NCBI GenBank assembly: GCA_003599195.1 | Contig: QZIZ01000155.1 | Coordinates: 1-43,347 of the forward strand | From: Deltaproteobacteria bacterium | Lineage (GTDB): Bacteria; Desulfobacterota; Desulfobaccia; Desulfobaccales; 0-14-0-80-60-11 | Direction: 5' to 3' | DNA length: 43,347 nt | Part shown: in pieces, positions 25,319 through 34,019 of the stretch | Layout of the letters: every line of letters starts with the position of its first letter | How positions within the stretch are numbered: position 1 is the first letter of the stretch | Notes under the pieces: generated by a model | What the model was told of the DNA's origin: nothing | Seen by the model: the letters and a program-made list of their open reading frames with translations, nothing else | Database searches by the model: none | Program-made: the position numbers and the translations under genes

Positions 25319-26344
25319 TTATTTCAAGCGGTGCGGGGACTCAGGATCCAGATGGGCCTGGTATTTGGACTTCATGGCCTGGATATCATCCCGGGTGGGG
25401 TTCCCGGTAATGGCATACATGATACGATGCAATAGATCCCCGATCTTGGAATCCCATATCAACCGAATCGCCCAAGGCCTGTTGAATGCAAACACCACCA
25501 CCCAGCTTCTCAAGGGACGATGGAGTTTGAAGGTGTGGCGGGCAAACGTCTCCGCGACACAATTGGTTTCTAGGCTATCTCTCGTTGTGGCATCTTCGCT
25601 ATGCAGGTGCCACACCTTATTGGCATCAAGTCGCATAATGTCACAGCAGGTCAGGTCCGCGGCCCGGATATCCCTGGAGACCACGGCCAGATTCATCCTG
25701 ACTGGCTTTCCCACCATGGGCCCGCATTCATCCAACATGTAAGTCCCGTCCATGATCGCCAGCCGGGTCTTGATCAGGCGATTGAGACCCAAGATACAAT
25801 CATTGAACAAGGGATGGTAACGGAGCCGCATGTTGTTGGGGATGCAGCCCCACTGGTTCTTGATAGCGCCGCTGAAGCGGGTGATGGCATGGACCTTGGG
25901 CACCGGTACCGTAATTAAGGCTTGAATTTCCCGGGTAAGAAGCGCCGGCAACTCCAGGGGCACCTCCCGGTTGCCCGCGGCCAACTTAACGGTTTCGGTG
26001 GGCATCTTGGAGAGGTTGATCAATTTCACCCCCTGGCGCCGGCAAATTTCCGGGAGGTTGTGGGCGGCAAAGGCCAGTTCCGCAGGCCAGCCGCGGTAGC
26101 CGCCGTCGGATTCCCCAACATAGACATTGGCGGTGCGGCTCTTCACCGCGACGATGACCTCTTCCAGGAACTCCGGTGAAGTGGTGACCCCAGGTTTATA
26201 CTTGGGATATGTCAGGTTCGGTTTGATGAACACCGGCGCGTCCCGGGGGATGGCCTTCTCCCATTCCACCCAGGCCAGGGCTTGGTAAAGGATAGCCCCC
26301 AGATTGGCCTTGTCGAAAGGACTGATAAACACTTTTGCCTTCAT
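25319..26344 (-). CDS. DUF362-domain protein
   Basis: A 341-residue protein of the DUF362 family, whose biochemical role is not well established. Visible family parts are FIKPNLTYPKYKPGVTTSP near the N-terminus, NVYVGESDGG, a central ITVPVPKVHAITRFSGAIKNQWG and the DGTYMLDECGP region. There is no ferredoxin-type cysteine cluster, which some DUF362 proteins carry. No signal peptide is visible. The ATG at 26344 has no Shine-Dalgarno sequence, and a 7-bp hairpin lies at 26357-26374 just upstream. It is placed between the radical SAM protein and a GT4, which suggests a role in making or modifying this glycan. I cannot name the reaction. Confidence 0.8.
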   Translation of the reverse strand: MKAKVFISPFDKANLGAILYQALAWVEWEKAIPRDAPVFIKPNLTYPKYKPGVTTSPEFLEEVIVAVKSRTANVYVGESDGGYRGWPAELAFAAHNLPEICRRQGVKLINLSKMPTETVKLAAGNREVPLELPALLTREIQALITVPVPKVHAITRFSGAIKNQWGCIPNNMRLRYHPLFNDCILGLNRLIKTRLAIMDGTYMLDECGPMVGKPVRMNLAVVSRDIRAADLTCCDIMRLDANKVWHLHSEDATTRDSLETNCVAETFARHTFKLHRPLRSWVVVFAFNRPWAIRLIWDSKIGDLLHRIMYAITGNPTRDDIQAMKSKYQAHLDPESPHRLK

Positions 26345-26356
26345 AATAATTTTACG

Positions 26357-26374
26357 GTTTTCATTTCTGAAAAC
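26357..26374. repeat. 7-bp hairpin ahead of the DUF362 gene
   Basis: GTTTTCA (26357-26363) and TGAAAAC (26368-26374) are perfect inverted arms around TTTC. It lies between the radical SAM stop (26417, upstream on the transcript) and the DUF362 ATG (26344), which lacks a ribosome-binding site. No T-run follows, so it is more likely an RNA structure than a terminator. Confidence 0.5.
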
Positions 26375-26416
26375 TGCTCCATTTCTCTATAATCCGGTGG
26401 AAAAACAGTTTCTTTA

Positions 26417-28048
26417 TCAATTTAGGGCTTTCATAAATTGCATTAAGGTATATAAGGTGGGCTTAAATCTGCTCGGTATTATCCTGAATAGATAAACAAA
26501 TAACATAAACGGGAGTGAAACAAGATAGAACCGCAATCTGCAAACCTGACAACAGATATCATTTCTATGGTATGATCTAAAGCCGGGGGGAATATAATTA
26601 CGGTAAATTGAGACATTTTTACAATAAGGGCATTTAACTGATACTTCCCAAACTCCGTTTCTCTTCTTCTTTTTAAAGGGCAAGAGGTATTTAGAATATT
26701 TAAAACGAGCTTCAATTAACTCAGTAAAAAGATGATCAAAATCTTTGTCAATTATCTTTTCGGTTACATTAATACGATCGAAGATATGGTTCTCTACAAA
26801 ATCAATTTCGTCTTTGATTATTTTCTTTTCCACAGCGTGCTTATATAATTTAGTGCCTGGATAAAGCTGAATGAAGTCCAGAGATACACCGGCGCCGAAG
26901 ATATCATGATTATTTTTCCAATAAGTCAATGTTTCATTAGCCGTTTCCTTGGTTTCAGCCACATCGCCAAAAATGAAATTGCCTTGAACAGATAAATTCG
27001 CTTTGCGGGCCAAATTCAAAGTATTGTCAATTTGTTGGGGAGTGGTTTTTTTTCTCATGCTGTCGAGAACAACTTGACTATAGCTTTCCAGACCCAGCAA
27101 TAAAAGATTGCACCCCGCATCTTTCATGGTCTTTATGAGATCCTCATCGGTGGTGTCCACCCGCATCTGACAATTCCACCTTATTTCCCAATTCACCGAT
27201 TCAGATAACCGCTTCATTTCCCGACACAAATCATAAACTCTTTGGCGATCAAAGGAAAATAACTCATCATACATATCTATGTTATTGATCCGGTAGCGAT
27301 TTACGGCGACCTCCAGTTCCGCCATGATATTGGGGATGGATCTTTGGCGGTATTTATTGCCTATGGGATGGAAACAAAAAGTGCAGAGAAACGGGCATGA
27401 CCGGCTGGCGAGAAGAGAATAGGGGCGAGGGTGTTCCACCCAATCATAGGCATAAGAATGGCTGGGGTAAGTGTTTTCCAAAATATAATCGATGCCCAGA
27501 CCTTCATAATCCGGCCAGGGGAGAGTATCTAGATCTTTTATCGGTTTTCTCGGCTTGGTCAGCACCAGGTCTCCATGGTTATCCCGGAAACCGATGCCAT
27601 CCACCGCGGCAAGGTCTTCGTGGCTCTCTAGGTATCGCAAGAGTTCCACTATCGTGACATCTCCCTCTCCCACCACGATAAAATCGGGGCCCAAAGATTG
27701 AAACATAAGTTGTGGCTGGCTGGTGATAATGCCTCCGCCCAAGACAATTCGGGCCCGGGGGGCATACTGACGCGCCAACTTCACGCAATATTTGACGCAC
27801 CGGTAATGAGCTGAAAGCCCACCTGTGAGAATAAAATCGTATTCATTCTTAATCAGACATTTGCATATTCCTTCCTCCGACATATCGTCGTAAAGGTAAA
27901 GATTCAAAAAATCCACCTGATACCCCTGTTCTTTGAGGACGGCCGAGATTGACGCCAGGCCGATTGGTATTACATTAACAACCCGGTGTTTCTTGCCCGT
28001 ATGCATTTCAAATTTCGGAACGATAATTAATATTTTCTTTCTATCCAT
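26417..28048 (-). CDS. B12-binding-domain radical SAM protein
   Basis: A 543-residue protein of the B12-binding radical SAM type. Residues 5-145 form a Rossmann-like cobalamin-binding domain without a DxHxxG motif, so base-off binding by that histidine is not expected. The radical SAM cluster cysteines are Cys218, Cys222 and Cys225 in SCPFLCTFC, followed by DELFSFDR and LLLLGLES segments. The C-terminus holds two cysteine pairs (CPYC and CCQVC, about 455-500), which look like a zinc ribbon, and then a hydrophobic helix. Members methylate, rearrange or join unreactive carbons. It overlaps the polymerase gene by 22 bases. The region is AT-rich, unlike most of the locus. Its substrate is unknown. 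Confidence 0.87.
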   Translation of the reverse strand: MDRKKILIIVPKFEMHTGKKHRVVNVIPIGLASISAVLKEQGYQVDFLNLYLYDDMSEEGICKCLIKNEYDFILTGGLSAHYRCVKYCVKLARQYAPRARIVLGGGIITSQPQLMFQSLGPDFIVVGEGDVTIVELLRYLESHEDLAAVDGIGFRDNHGDLVLTKPRKPIKDLDTLPWPDYEGLGIDYILENTYPSHSYAYDWVEHPRPYSLLASRSCPFLCTFCFHPIGNKYRQRSIPNIMAELEVAVNRYRINNIDMYDELFSFDRQRVYDLCREMKRLSESVNWEIRWNCQMRVDTTDEDLIKTMKDAGCNLLLLGLESYSQVVLDSMRKKTTPQQIDNTLNLARKANLSVQGNFIFGDVAETKETANETLTYWKNNHDIFGAGVSLDFIQLYPGTKLYKHAVEKKIIKDEIDFVENHIFDRINVTEKIIDKDFDHLFTELIEARFKYSKYLLPFKKKKRNGVWEVSVKCPYCKNVSIYRNYIPPGFRSYHRNDICCQVCRLRFYLVSLPFMLFVYLFRIIPSRFKPTLYTLMQFMKALN

Positions 28049-29400
28049 GGAAGTTGTCCTGAAGAAATAGTTTTAGGTTGAAAATTTCTAAAACTTTCCA
28101 ATACCCCCATCAAGACCCCGTATAATATGGAAATCTGAGGCGTGATAAAAAGATTATGCAAAAAGCCATTAATGATCACCGTAATGCCATATATGAAACA
28201 GGTTAACATAAATGCCCTGGAGAAGTAGTCTAAGGCGGAAGCCATATTTTGATAGGAGACGATAACAAACTTTACTTGCAGGGCTATTAATAGGAGTAAC
28301 CCCAAAACCCCGGTTTTAAGCAGATAGTAGGAATAAGTTGGCTCTCCGATCACAATCTTTGTGGCTTCCGGCAGGCCGGTCTCCATAATTTGGTCGGCAG
28401 TGCCAATTCCCAGGCCATAAATAATATTGAGCCCATGGAATTGAGCAAGAGTTTCTTCCCAGGAAAGAATCCGCGTTTTTAAATGAATGCTGGAGTTGAG
28501 ATCAAACATTTCCTGAACAACTTGATCGCTAATATAAGAAACATTGGGAAAGAATTGTATTCCCCCTAGATCACCCCCAAAAAGCGGTCTCAGAATCAGT
28601 AAGGAGAAAACCGATGCCCCCGTCACGATGATCATCTTCTTGAACACCGGGATTTCTGCAAACAAAACCCCCAAGCAGATGACGATGATCGGTTGAAAAT
28701 ACTGTGAGAGTCTGAAAGCCATGACATGGCTGGCCAAAGATATGCCAAAGAGCAGGAATAACAATGGCTTACTAGAGAAAGGATAATATTTCTCCAGAAA
28801 AAAGGCCCATAATAAGATAAAAACAATATCAAAGCCAGGAGTGTTGAAACCGATTCCAGTGAATTCATGATAGTGGAAGATAGAAGAAACAAGTGGCAAT
28901 CTTCCACTTATAAAAATAATACTTCCCAAAATTCCAGTGAGAAGAATTATATAAGAGATTATTTTGATGGTCTTTTGTGAAGTTAAGCATTTAATTGTAA
29001 TCATAAAAGCAAATATAACAAGTAAGATATTGCGAATAAAGCGAGTGGATGCATACATATCGTCATTGTTGAAAATAGCTCGAATGAATTCTATTGCAAA
29101 ATAAGTGCAAAGAATTATAAGAATTAATCTGAAATAATGGCTTTCAGAATGATTAATTATTATTGGCTTTTGATAATTAATTATTATGAAACTTGGCAAT
29201 ATGGCTACACAAATAATCTCTATCAGATTAATAGGAATGCCAGATAATGATATTCTTTGCTCCAAAATTGTTTGAAAATTGAGCAGTCCTGCCGCCAGTA
29301 GTAAAGCATATAACCCAATAATTGGCCTTATTATGGTGGCCAGCAAAAAGATCAATCCTCCTAATGCTATCAACCCGGGGGGAAGATCAGCATAAATCAA
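28027..29400 (-). CDS. Wzy-like O-antigen polymerase/ligase family membrane protein, TTG start
   Basis: A 457-residue integral membrane protein with about 11 hydrophobic segments and a large periplasmic loop around residues 275-345 (FFPNVSYISDQVVQEMFDLN and on). Low sequence conservation, the helix count and the position beside a flippase and glycosyltransferases fit a Wzy repeat-unit polymerase or the related O-antigen ligase group. It would join undecaprenyl-linked repeat units in the periplasm. The start is TTG at 29400 with AAGG upstream. The gene is strongly AT-rich, which is usual for Wzy genes and for transferred DNA. It overlaps the radical SAM gene by 22 bases. Confidence 0.8.
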   Translation of the reverse strand: MIYADLPPGLIALGGLIFLLATIIRPIIGLYALLLAAGLLNFQTILEQRISLSGIPINLIEIICVAILPSFIIINYQKPIIINHSESHYFRLILIILCTYFAIEFIRAIFNNDDMYASTRFIRNILLVIFAFMITIKCLTSQKTIKIISYIILLTGILGSIIFISGRLPLVSSIFHYHEFTGIGFNTPGFDIVFILLWAFFLEKYYPFSSKPLLFLLFGISLASHVMAFRLSQYFQPIIVICLGVLFAEIPVFKKMIIVTGASVFSLLILRPLFGGDLGGIQFFPNVSYISDQVVQEMFDLNSSIHLKTRILSWEETLAQFHGLNIIYGLGIGTADQIMETGLPEATKIVIGEPTYSYYLLKTGVLGLLLLIALQVKFVIVSYQNMASALDYFSRAFMLTCFIYGITVIINGFLHNLFITPQISILYGVLMGVLESFRNFQPKTISSGQLPWIERKY

Positions 29401-29410
29401 CTTTTAGCCC

Positions 29411-30508
29411 TTACCTTCCGTTATTACGGGATTGATACTGAGCAGACATCGCCAAGTTTTTGGGAAGACTTCCCATCAGGGGGGACGCCTTTTCATAAAA
29501 GGCCGCAGGCACATTACGAAAGCAATAGAACTTTAACAATAACTGCTCCACCCGCATAAATCCATGCATAATTCTTTTCAAACATTTATCTACCAAGGTT
29601 TTCGGCGGCGCCAACCTTCGCAAATCCTCGTGGAACTTAAAATGCCATTCGATAAAGCTCCCTCTAAAGGCGGTATAAGAAAAGTTCCGGCGGTTGGCTT
29701 CGATAAATGGTGGAGGAAAAACCTGGCGATTCTTGGGATCTTCCAGTAGGCGCAAGGCGGATAAAAAATCTTGCATTACTTTTTCCGGGTGCAAGGCTAC
29801 TTGCCTGCCCATGCTGTCGGCCACCAGGCGGAACTCCACCAAAGTCTGGGGGAGATAGCACATGCCGTATTTCAAAGCGATAAAATGGACAACGTACCAA
29901 TCCGCTAGCAATTTCATTTCCGGCAGAGGATGGCCGCCGGCATCGGCCAAAGCAGAGCGTCGCAAAAGAGCCGGGGCCATGCCGCCGATAAACCAGGGTT
30001 GTCGTTTGAGCCGCTTTAAGACTTCCGCGGGAGAGAGAAAGATCGGCTGGCGCAACTCCACATGAAGGTCATGACTGTGGTAGTTGGTCAACCGATCCTT
30101 TGCCAGACGATGACCGATTTCATCGATAAAGGCCAACCAGGAGACACACATCCCCGCTTTAGGAAATTTTTCCAAAAGACCTATGGATTTTTCGAAAAAA
30201 CCGGGTAACACTCGTTCATCCGCCGCGCTTAAATACACATATTCCAACTCGGTGCGTTCCAGATATTGGGCGATTGTCTGGCAGTATGCAAAACAGCGGG
30301 TATTGGCCTGATTCTGCACTATTCGGATATGCTTATAGCGCCGGGCCAAGTTCCCGAGAACTTCAAGACTGTTGTCGGTGGAGGCGTCATCCACCACGAT
30401 AATGCGGTCAGGCTGAAGACTTTGGGCTAATATCGCTTCCAGGGCGCCGTTAAGGTAATGCCCATGATTATAATTTGCCATAAAAACGTAGAAGCCACGG
30501 TTTTTCAA
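29411..30508 (-). CDS. Glycosyltransferase family 2, TTG start
   Basis: A 365-residue GT-A glycosyltransferase. The N-terminal 110 residues show the GT2 fold: NYNHGHYLNGALEAILAQS, then IIVVDDASTDNSLEVL and a later YLSAADERVLPGF in the place of the metal-binding DxD region. The C-terminal part is less conserved. It adds one sugar to the lipid-linked unit. The start is TTG at 30508, which overlaps the flippase stop by 4 bases (TTGA), so translation is probably coupled. It lies 10 bases before the polymerase gene. Confidence 0.9.
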   Translation of the reverse strand: MKNRGFYVFMANYNHGHYLNGALEAILAQSLQPDRIIVVDDASTDNSLEVLGNLARRYKHIRIVQNQANTRCFAYCQTIAQYLERTELEYVYLSAADERVLPGFFEKSIGLLEKFPKAGMCVSWLAFIDEIGHRLAKDRLTNYHSHDLHVELRQPIFLSPAEVLKRLKRQPWFIGGMAPALLRRSALADAGGHPLPEMKLLADWYVVHFIALKYGMCYLPQTLVEFRLVADSMGRQVALHPEKVMQDFLSALRLLEDPKNRQVFPPPFIEANRRNFSYTAFRGSFIEWHFKFHEDLRRLAPPKTLVDKCLKRIMHGFMRVEQLLLKFYCFRNVPAAFYEKASPLMGSLPKNLAMSAQYQSRNNGR

Positions 30509-31923
30509 GGGGATATGACCTCGCAGGGTTTATGCCAGGCAGTGCGGCAACGTTGCCAGATGGCAGCGAACCACAAGGAGCCCACGATGATCTGAGCCAA
30601 GTTGCCAGCCGCGGCCCCCAGGGGACCATAGCGGCTTCCTAAACCCCAGACAAGCAAGCCCGCAGCCACGCTCAGGGTGATGCCGGGCACCAGAATGGGC
30701 TCCTGCTTATGAGCCCGGAGATAAACCACCAGACACTGGGAAATCTGAAAGAAGATAGCCGCAAATAAGAATATCGCCGTGGGACCGGCTCCTAAAAAAC
30801 GCTGGGTCAAGACCGGCGGGACAATGCTGGTTCTGAAGAGCAGGAACCACAATGCCAGGGCCCCCAGGCTAATGGCGGCTATGGAAATCACAGAGGTGCG
30901 CAGCCATAAGCGGTCCAGCGCCGGGTATTCTTTATGGGCGATGAACATCCCGAACCTGGGCACCTTGGTAGACACCCAGGCCATGGCCACCAGCTGCAGG
31001 CCCTGGACCGCCTGCAGAGTCATGCCCATCTGACCGGCCACAACTGCCCCGTGATAATAGAACATTACCGGGTTGAACAGATGATAGGCAAGATAGGCAA
31101 CCAGACTCTGGGCCGCCAGGCGCCACTGCAAGGGCCAGATTTCCCTCCCCCAGTGAATTCGGGAACCTGAAGGGGATTGAAAAAATGGCTGAAAAAACCG
31201 CCGGTATCTGATCAGAAGCAGAAAGAGATTTTGGCCCACTCTAGCTGCCACCGCGGCAACAGGCGCCCATAGGCCGCCACCCAGCCAGAAAAAGGCCCAC
31301 AAAGCCCCGTTTTCCAGGAACACCTGCATCAGACGAAATTTGTTAATCACGGCCACCTGGTTGCACCCTTCCAAGAGGGCGTTGAAAGGGAGCATCAACA
31401 ACAACAGACCGCTCAAGGCGACCAGGAGTATCCAGGGCCCTTGCCAACCCAGGCCCTGATAGGTTTTTTGGGAGAAAAAAGACCATCCCACCTGAACTGC
31501 CACGACGGCAAAAATGAAGCTGGCCGCAGCATACCATTTGAATATCAACCGTCCTAAACTGACTATACGGGAGAGGGCCTCGGGGTGGCCGGTGATGCGA
31601 CCCACCGAGTCCAGGCTCAAATGGGCCCATTCATGACTGGCAACATTGGTGATTGCAATGATGAACCCTAGTTCCACAAAGATTTGCAGGGCCAAAAGGC
31701 TGCTAAAGGTAAAATAAAACCCTTGCATTTCCGCAGTCAGGCACCGGGCAATCAAGATCATGGTCACCGGATAAACCAGGATCTGCAGGGCGCGGGTGCT
31801 GAGCAACAAGATAGTCGCCTGGTCCATCTCCAGCCTTTGTCCCAGCCAGGAAAACTTGGCGGCCCATCTCTTCAAAACCATGCCATACGGCCAGCCGCTG
31901 ATAGAATTAATATTTTTGGCCAT
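30505..31923 (-). CDS. Wzx-like polysaccharide flippase
   Basis: A 472-residue membrane protein with about 12 hydrophobic segments, of the polysaccharide-export (MATE-like Wzx/RfbX) superfamily. An N-terminal ARCLTAEMQGFYFTFSSLLALQ segment matches the first helices of that group. It would flip undecaprenyl-linked repeat units to the periplasm, working with the Wzy-like protein at 28027-29400. The ATG at 31923 begins after a 79-base gap from the reductase gene. It overlaps the GT2 gene by 4 bases. Confidence 0.88.
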   Translation of the reverse strand: MAKNINSISGWPYGMVLKRWAAKFSWLGQRLEMDQATILLLSTRALQILVYPVTMILIARCLTAEMQGFYFTFSSLLALQIFVELGFIIAITNVASHEWAHLSLDSVGRITGHPEALSRIVSLGRLIFKWYAAASFIFAVVAVQVGWSFFSQKTYQGLGWQGPWILLVALSGLLLLMLPFNALLEGCNQVAVINKFRLMQVFLENGALWAFFWLGGGLWAPVAAVAARVGQNLFLLLIRYRRFFQPFFQSPSGSRIHWGREIWPLQWRLAAQSLVAYLAYHLFNPVMFYYHGAVVAGQMGMTLQAVQGLQLVAMAWVSTKVPRFGMFIAHKEYPALDRLWLRTSVISIAAISLGALALWFLLFRTSIVPPVLTQRFLGAGPTAIFLFAAIFFQISQCLVVYLRAHKQEPILVPGITLSVAAGLLVWGLGSRYGPLGAAAGNLAQIIVGSLWFAAIWQRCRTAWHKPCEVISP

Positions 31924-32002
31924 TAAACCATCTCAATGCAGTCTTTTGGGGAGGTTGATCAAGGCCTTGAAAACTGCGGTGGGATATTAAAGAACTTTCC
32001 CT

Positions 32003-32896
32003 TCAATCTTCTCCGCCAGCCAGCAGGCCCGGATTGGTAAACGCCAGCTCCAAGGTTTGCCGGACATCCGGCGCGGTTATCCCTAAAGCTAATCTGAGGC
32101 GATCGCTGTTCAGGCTGGAATAGGTGGGCACCGGGTAAGGGTAGTTTGCCGATTTGGAGGCCATAACCGGTTGCACCAGTCGGCGGTCTGCACCCAGAAC
32201 TTGAGCGCCGTAATAAGCAGCCTCAGCATAGGATATGTCCTGCTGGCTGGATATCTGAAGGATACCCGGAAGGCGCTGGTCGGCCACCAGTCTTAAAGCT
32301 GAAACTACACAGAAAAGGGGAATGGGCGCCAACCCCATATCCGCAAAGGCTTTAATGGGGCGGCCCTCTTTCAAGGTCTGGGCCCAATCCGTTAAAAGTG
32401 AAGGTCTGGGGCCTAGAACTTTGGTGAGTCTCATAACGGCCACTTGATCACCGAAATCCTGCAATCGCCTTTCCACTTCCGCCTTTTGCCGGCCGTACTC
32501 GGTGATGGGACAGGTGGCCTCGTCGGGCCGACGCTGGGGGAGGGAGCCGTCAAACACCTGATTGCTGGAGAGGTAGATGACGAAGACTCCTTCTTCTACA
32601 AGGCATTTGATCAGAGTGATAACCCCTTGGACATTGATCAGGGCGGTGGCCTCTGGATCCTGCTGGCAGGCATCGATGCGGGTCGCTCCGGCGCAAATCA
32701 CCGCTACGGCCACCGGCCAGGGACATCGCCAGTTGCGTAGGTCTTTGGCCAAATCCAGGTGGACCAGGGGAACCTCTTTAGGCCGCGGCCGTCTGGTGGT
32801 GCCGGCCACCCTGACCCCGGCGCAGTGGAGCAAGGACCACAAGCCTTGGCCGATCATGCTGTCGGCCCCCACAATCAGGGTTACCGCTTCGGTCAT
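32003..32896 (-). CDS. RmlD-like NAD(P)-dependent sugar reductase/epimerase
   Basis: A 297-residue extended SDR of the dTDP-4-dehydrorhamnose-reductase type. The nucleotide loop is VGADSMIG (9-16), with SSNQVFDG and the active-site EYGRQK (YxxxK). Its GADSMIG differs from the usual GxxGxxG, as is common in this subgroup. The other rhamnose genes (rmlA, rmlB, rmlC) are not in the window, so rhamnose synthesis cannot be claimed. It may reduce a 4-keto intermediate of another nucleotide sugar. It starts 11 bases after the alcohol dehydrogenase gene. Confidence 0.82.
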   Translation of the reverse strand: MTEAVTLIVGADSMIGQGLWSLLHCAGVRVAGTTRRPRPKEVPLVHLDLAKDLRNWRCPWPVAVAVICAGATRIDACQQDPEATALINVQGVITLIKCLVEEGVFVIYLSSNQVFDGSLPQRRPDEATCPITEYGRQKAEVERRLQDFGDQVAVMRLTKVLGPRPSLLTDWAQTLKEGRPIKAFADMGLAPIPLFCVVSALRLVADQRLPGILQISSQQDISYAEAAYYGAQVLGADRRLVQPVMASKSANYPYPVPTYSSLNSDRLRLALGITAPDVRQTLELAFTNPGLLAGGED

Positions 32897-32907
32897 GCCT
32901 TCTCAAA

Positions 32908-33951
32908 TCAATCCATAGCCAGCAATACCCGCCCGGCTTCACCGCTTTTCATCACCTGGAGGGCTTCATTGATCTTATCCAGAGGAAATTCATGGGTAAT
33001 CAAGCCATCCAACTTCAATTTACCGGCCTGGACCAGACGCAGATACCGGGGAATATCGATATGAGGTTCAGTATGACCACCTGAGGATCCGGTCAGAACC
33101 TTTTTAAAGTGGAGGGGCAAGGTGTATATGGAAACAGGCTCCAGGGGCACCCCCACCAGGACAGTTCTGCCGTCCGGATGGGTCAGTTTATAAGCCTGCT
33201 CAATTACCCTGGCGTTGCCCGTAGTATCGAGAACCACGTCGGCCCCGGCGCCGCCCACTACCCGGCGGATTTCCCCTTCCAGGTCCTCGGTTTTGGCGGA
33301 ATTAAAATAATGGGTGGCCCCAAAACGCCGGGCCATCTCCCCTTTACTATCAAACCGGTCAATGCCGATGATGGGGTGGGCCGCCACCATATCCGCTGCT
33401 TGCAGAATATTAAGGCCCGTGCCCCCTGTGCCGAAGACCACTACGGATTGGCCGATTTTCACTTTGGCATCGTTATTGATTGTCCCCATGGCGGTGGTTA
33501 TCGCGCATCCGAATAAGGGAGCCAGCTTCAAATCGAAGTCTTCCGGCATGGGGGTCAGCCGGTTCTCGGAAACCACCGCATATTCATTGAAGGTGGTGAC
33601 CCAGCCGGCGTTGACCTTGCGGCCATTCCAAAAATATGTCGGAGTCTCGCATTGAATACCATTGCTCTGCCGCCAGTGCATGATTACCCGTTCGCCATTC
33701 TTAACCGTCCTTACCCCAGGGCCAGCTTCCACCACCGTGGCCGAGCCTTCATGACCCAATAGATGAGGCAGGAACTTATCCGGGCCCTTGACTGCGTCGA
33801 TCTCGTTGATCTGGGCCCCGCAAATCCCGCTGTAATGCACCTTAACCAACACTTGGCCAACGGCCAGCTCTCGGGGCAGATCGATTTCGGTCACTACCAG
33901 GGGCTGTTTGCTTTCCACCAGAACGGCCGCCTTCGTCTTCTTAACCTGCAT
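32908..33951 (-). CDS. Zinc-type alcohol dehydrogenase without a structural zinc lobe
   Basis: A 347-residue medium-chain dehydrogenase. Catalytic-zinc residues are Cys44 (GICGAQ), His67-Glu68 (GHEG) and Cys149 (FGCAIT). The NAD loop is VFGTGGTGLN. The four-cysteine structural zinc lobe normally found near residues 95-115 is missing: that stretch reads MHWRQSNGIQCETPTYFWNG with a single cysteine. GGAGGAAAG before the ATG at 33951 sets the start, and an in-frame extension to 33990 lacks a site. It follows the E1 beta and alpha genes. It may oxidise or reduce the sugar or aldehyde that those subunits use or make. Confidence 0.88.
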   Translation of the reverse strand: MQVKKTKAAVLVESKQPLVVTEIDLPRELAVGQVLVKVHYSGICGAQINEIDAVKGPDKFLPHLLGHEGSATVVEAGPGVRTVKNGERVIMHWRQSNGIQCETPTYFWNGRKVNAGWVTTFNEYAVVSENRLTPMPEDFDLKLAPLFGCAITTAMGTINNDAKVKIGQSVVVFGTGGTGLNILQAADMVAAHPIIGIDRFDSKGEMARRFGATHYFNSAKTEDLEGEIRRVVGGAGADVVLDTTGNARVIEQAYKLTHPDGRTVLVGVPLEPVSIYTLPLHFKKVLTGSSGGHTEPHIDIPRYLRLVQAGKLKLDGLITHEFPLDKINEALQVMKSGEAGRVLLAMD

Positions 33952-34019
33952 AACTTTCCTCCGATTTATTTTCGGAATAACTGGAACCAAGAACCTGAGA
34001 AACTTAAGGAAGGGAACTT

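Noticed and set aside
32003-32896. Assignment of the RmlD-like gene to dTDP-rhamnose synthesis
   Set aside because: rmlA, rmlB and rmlC are not present and the nucleotide loop is atypical, so a specific rhamnose role is not supported.
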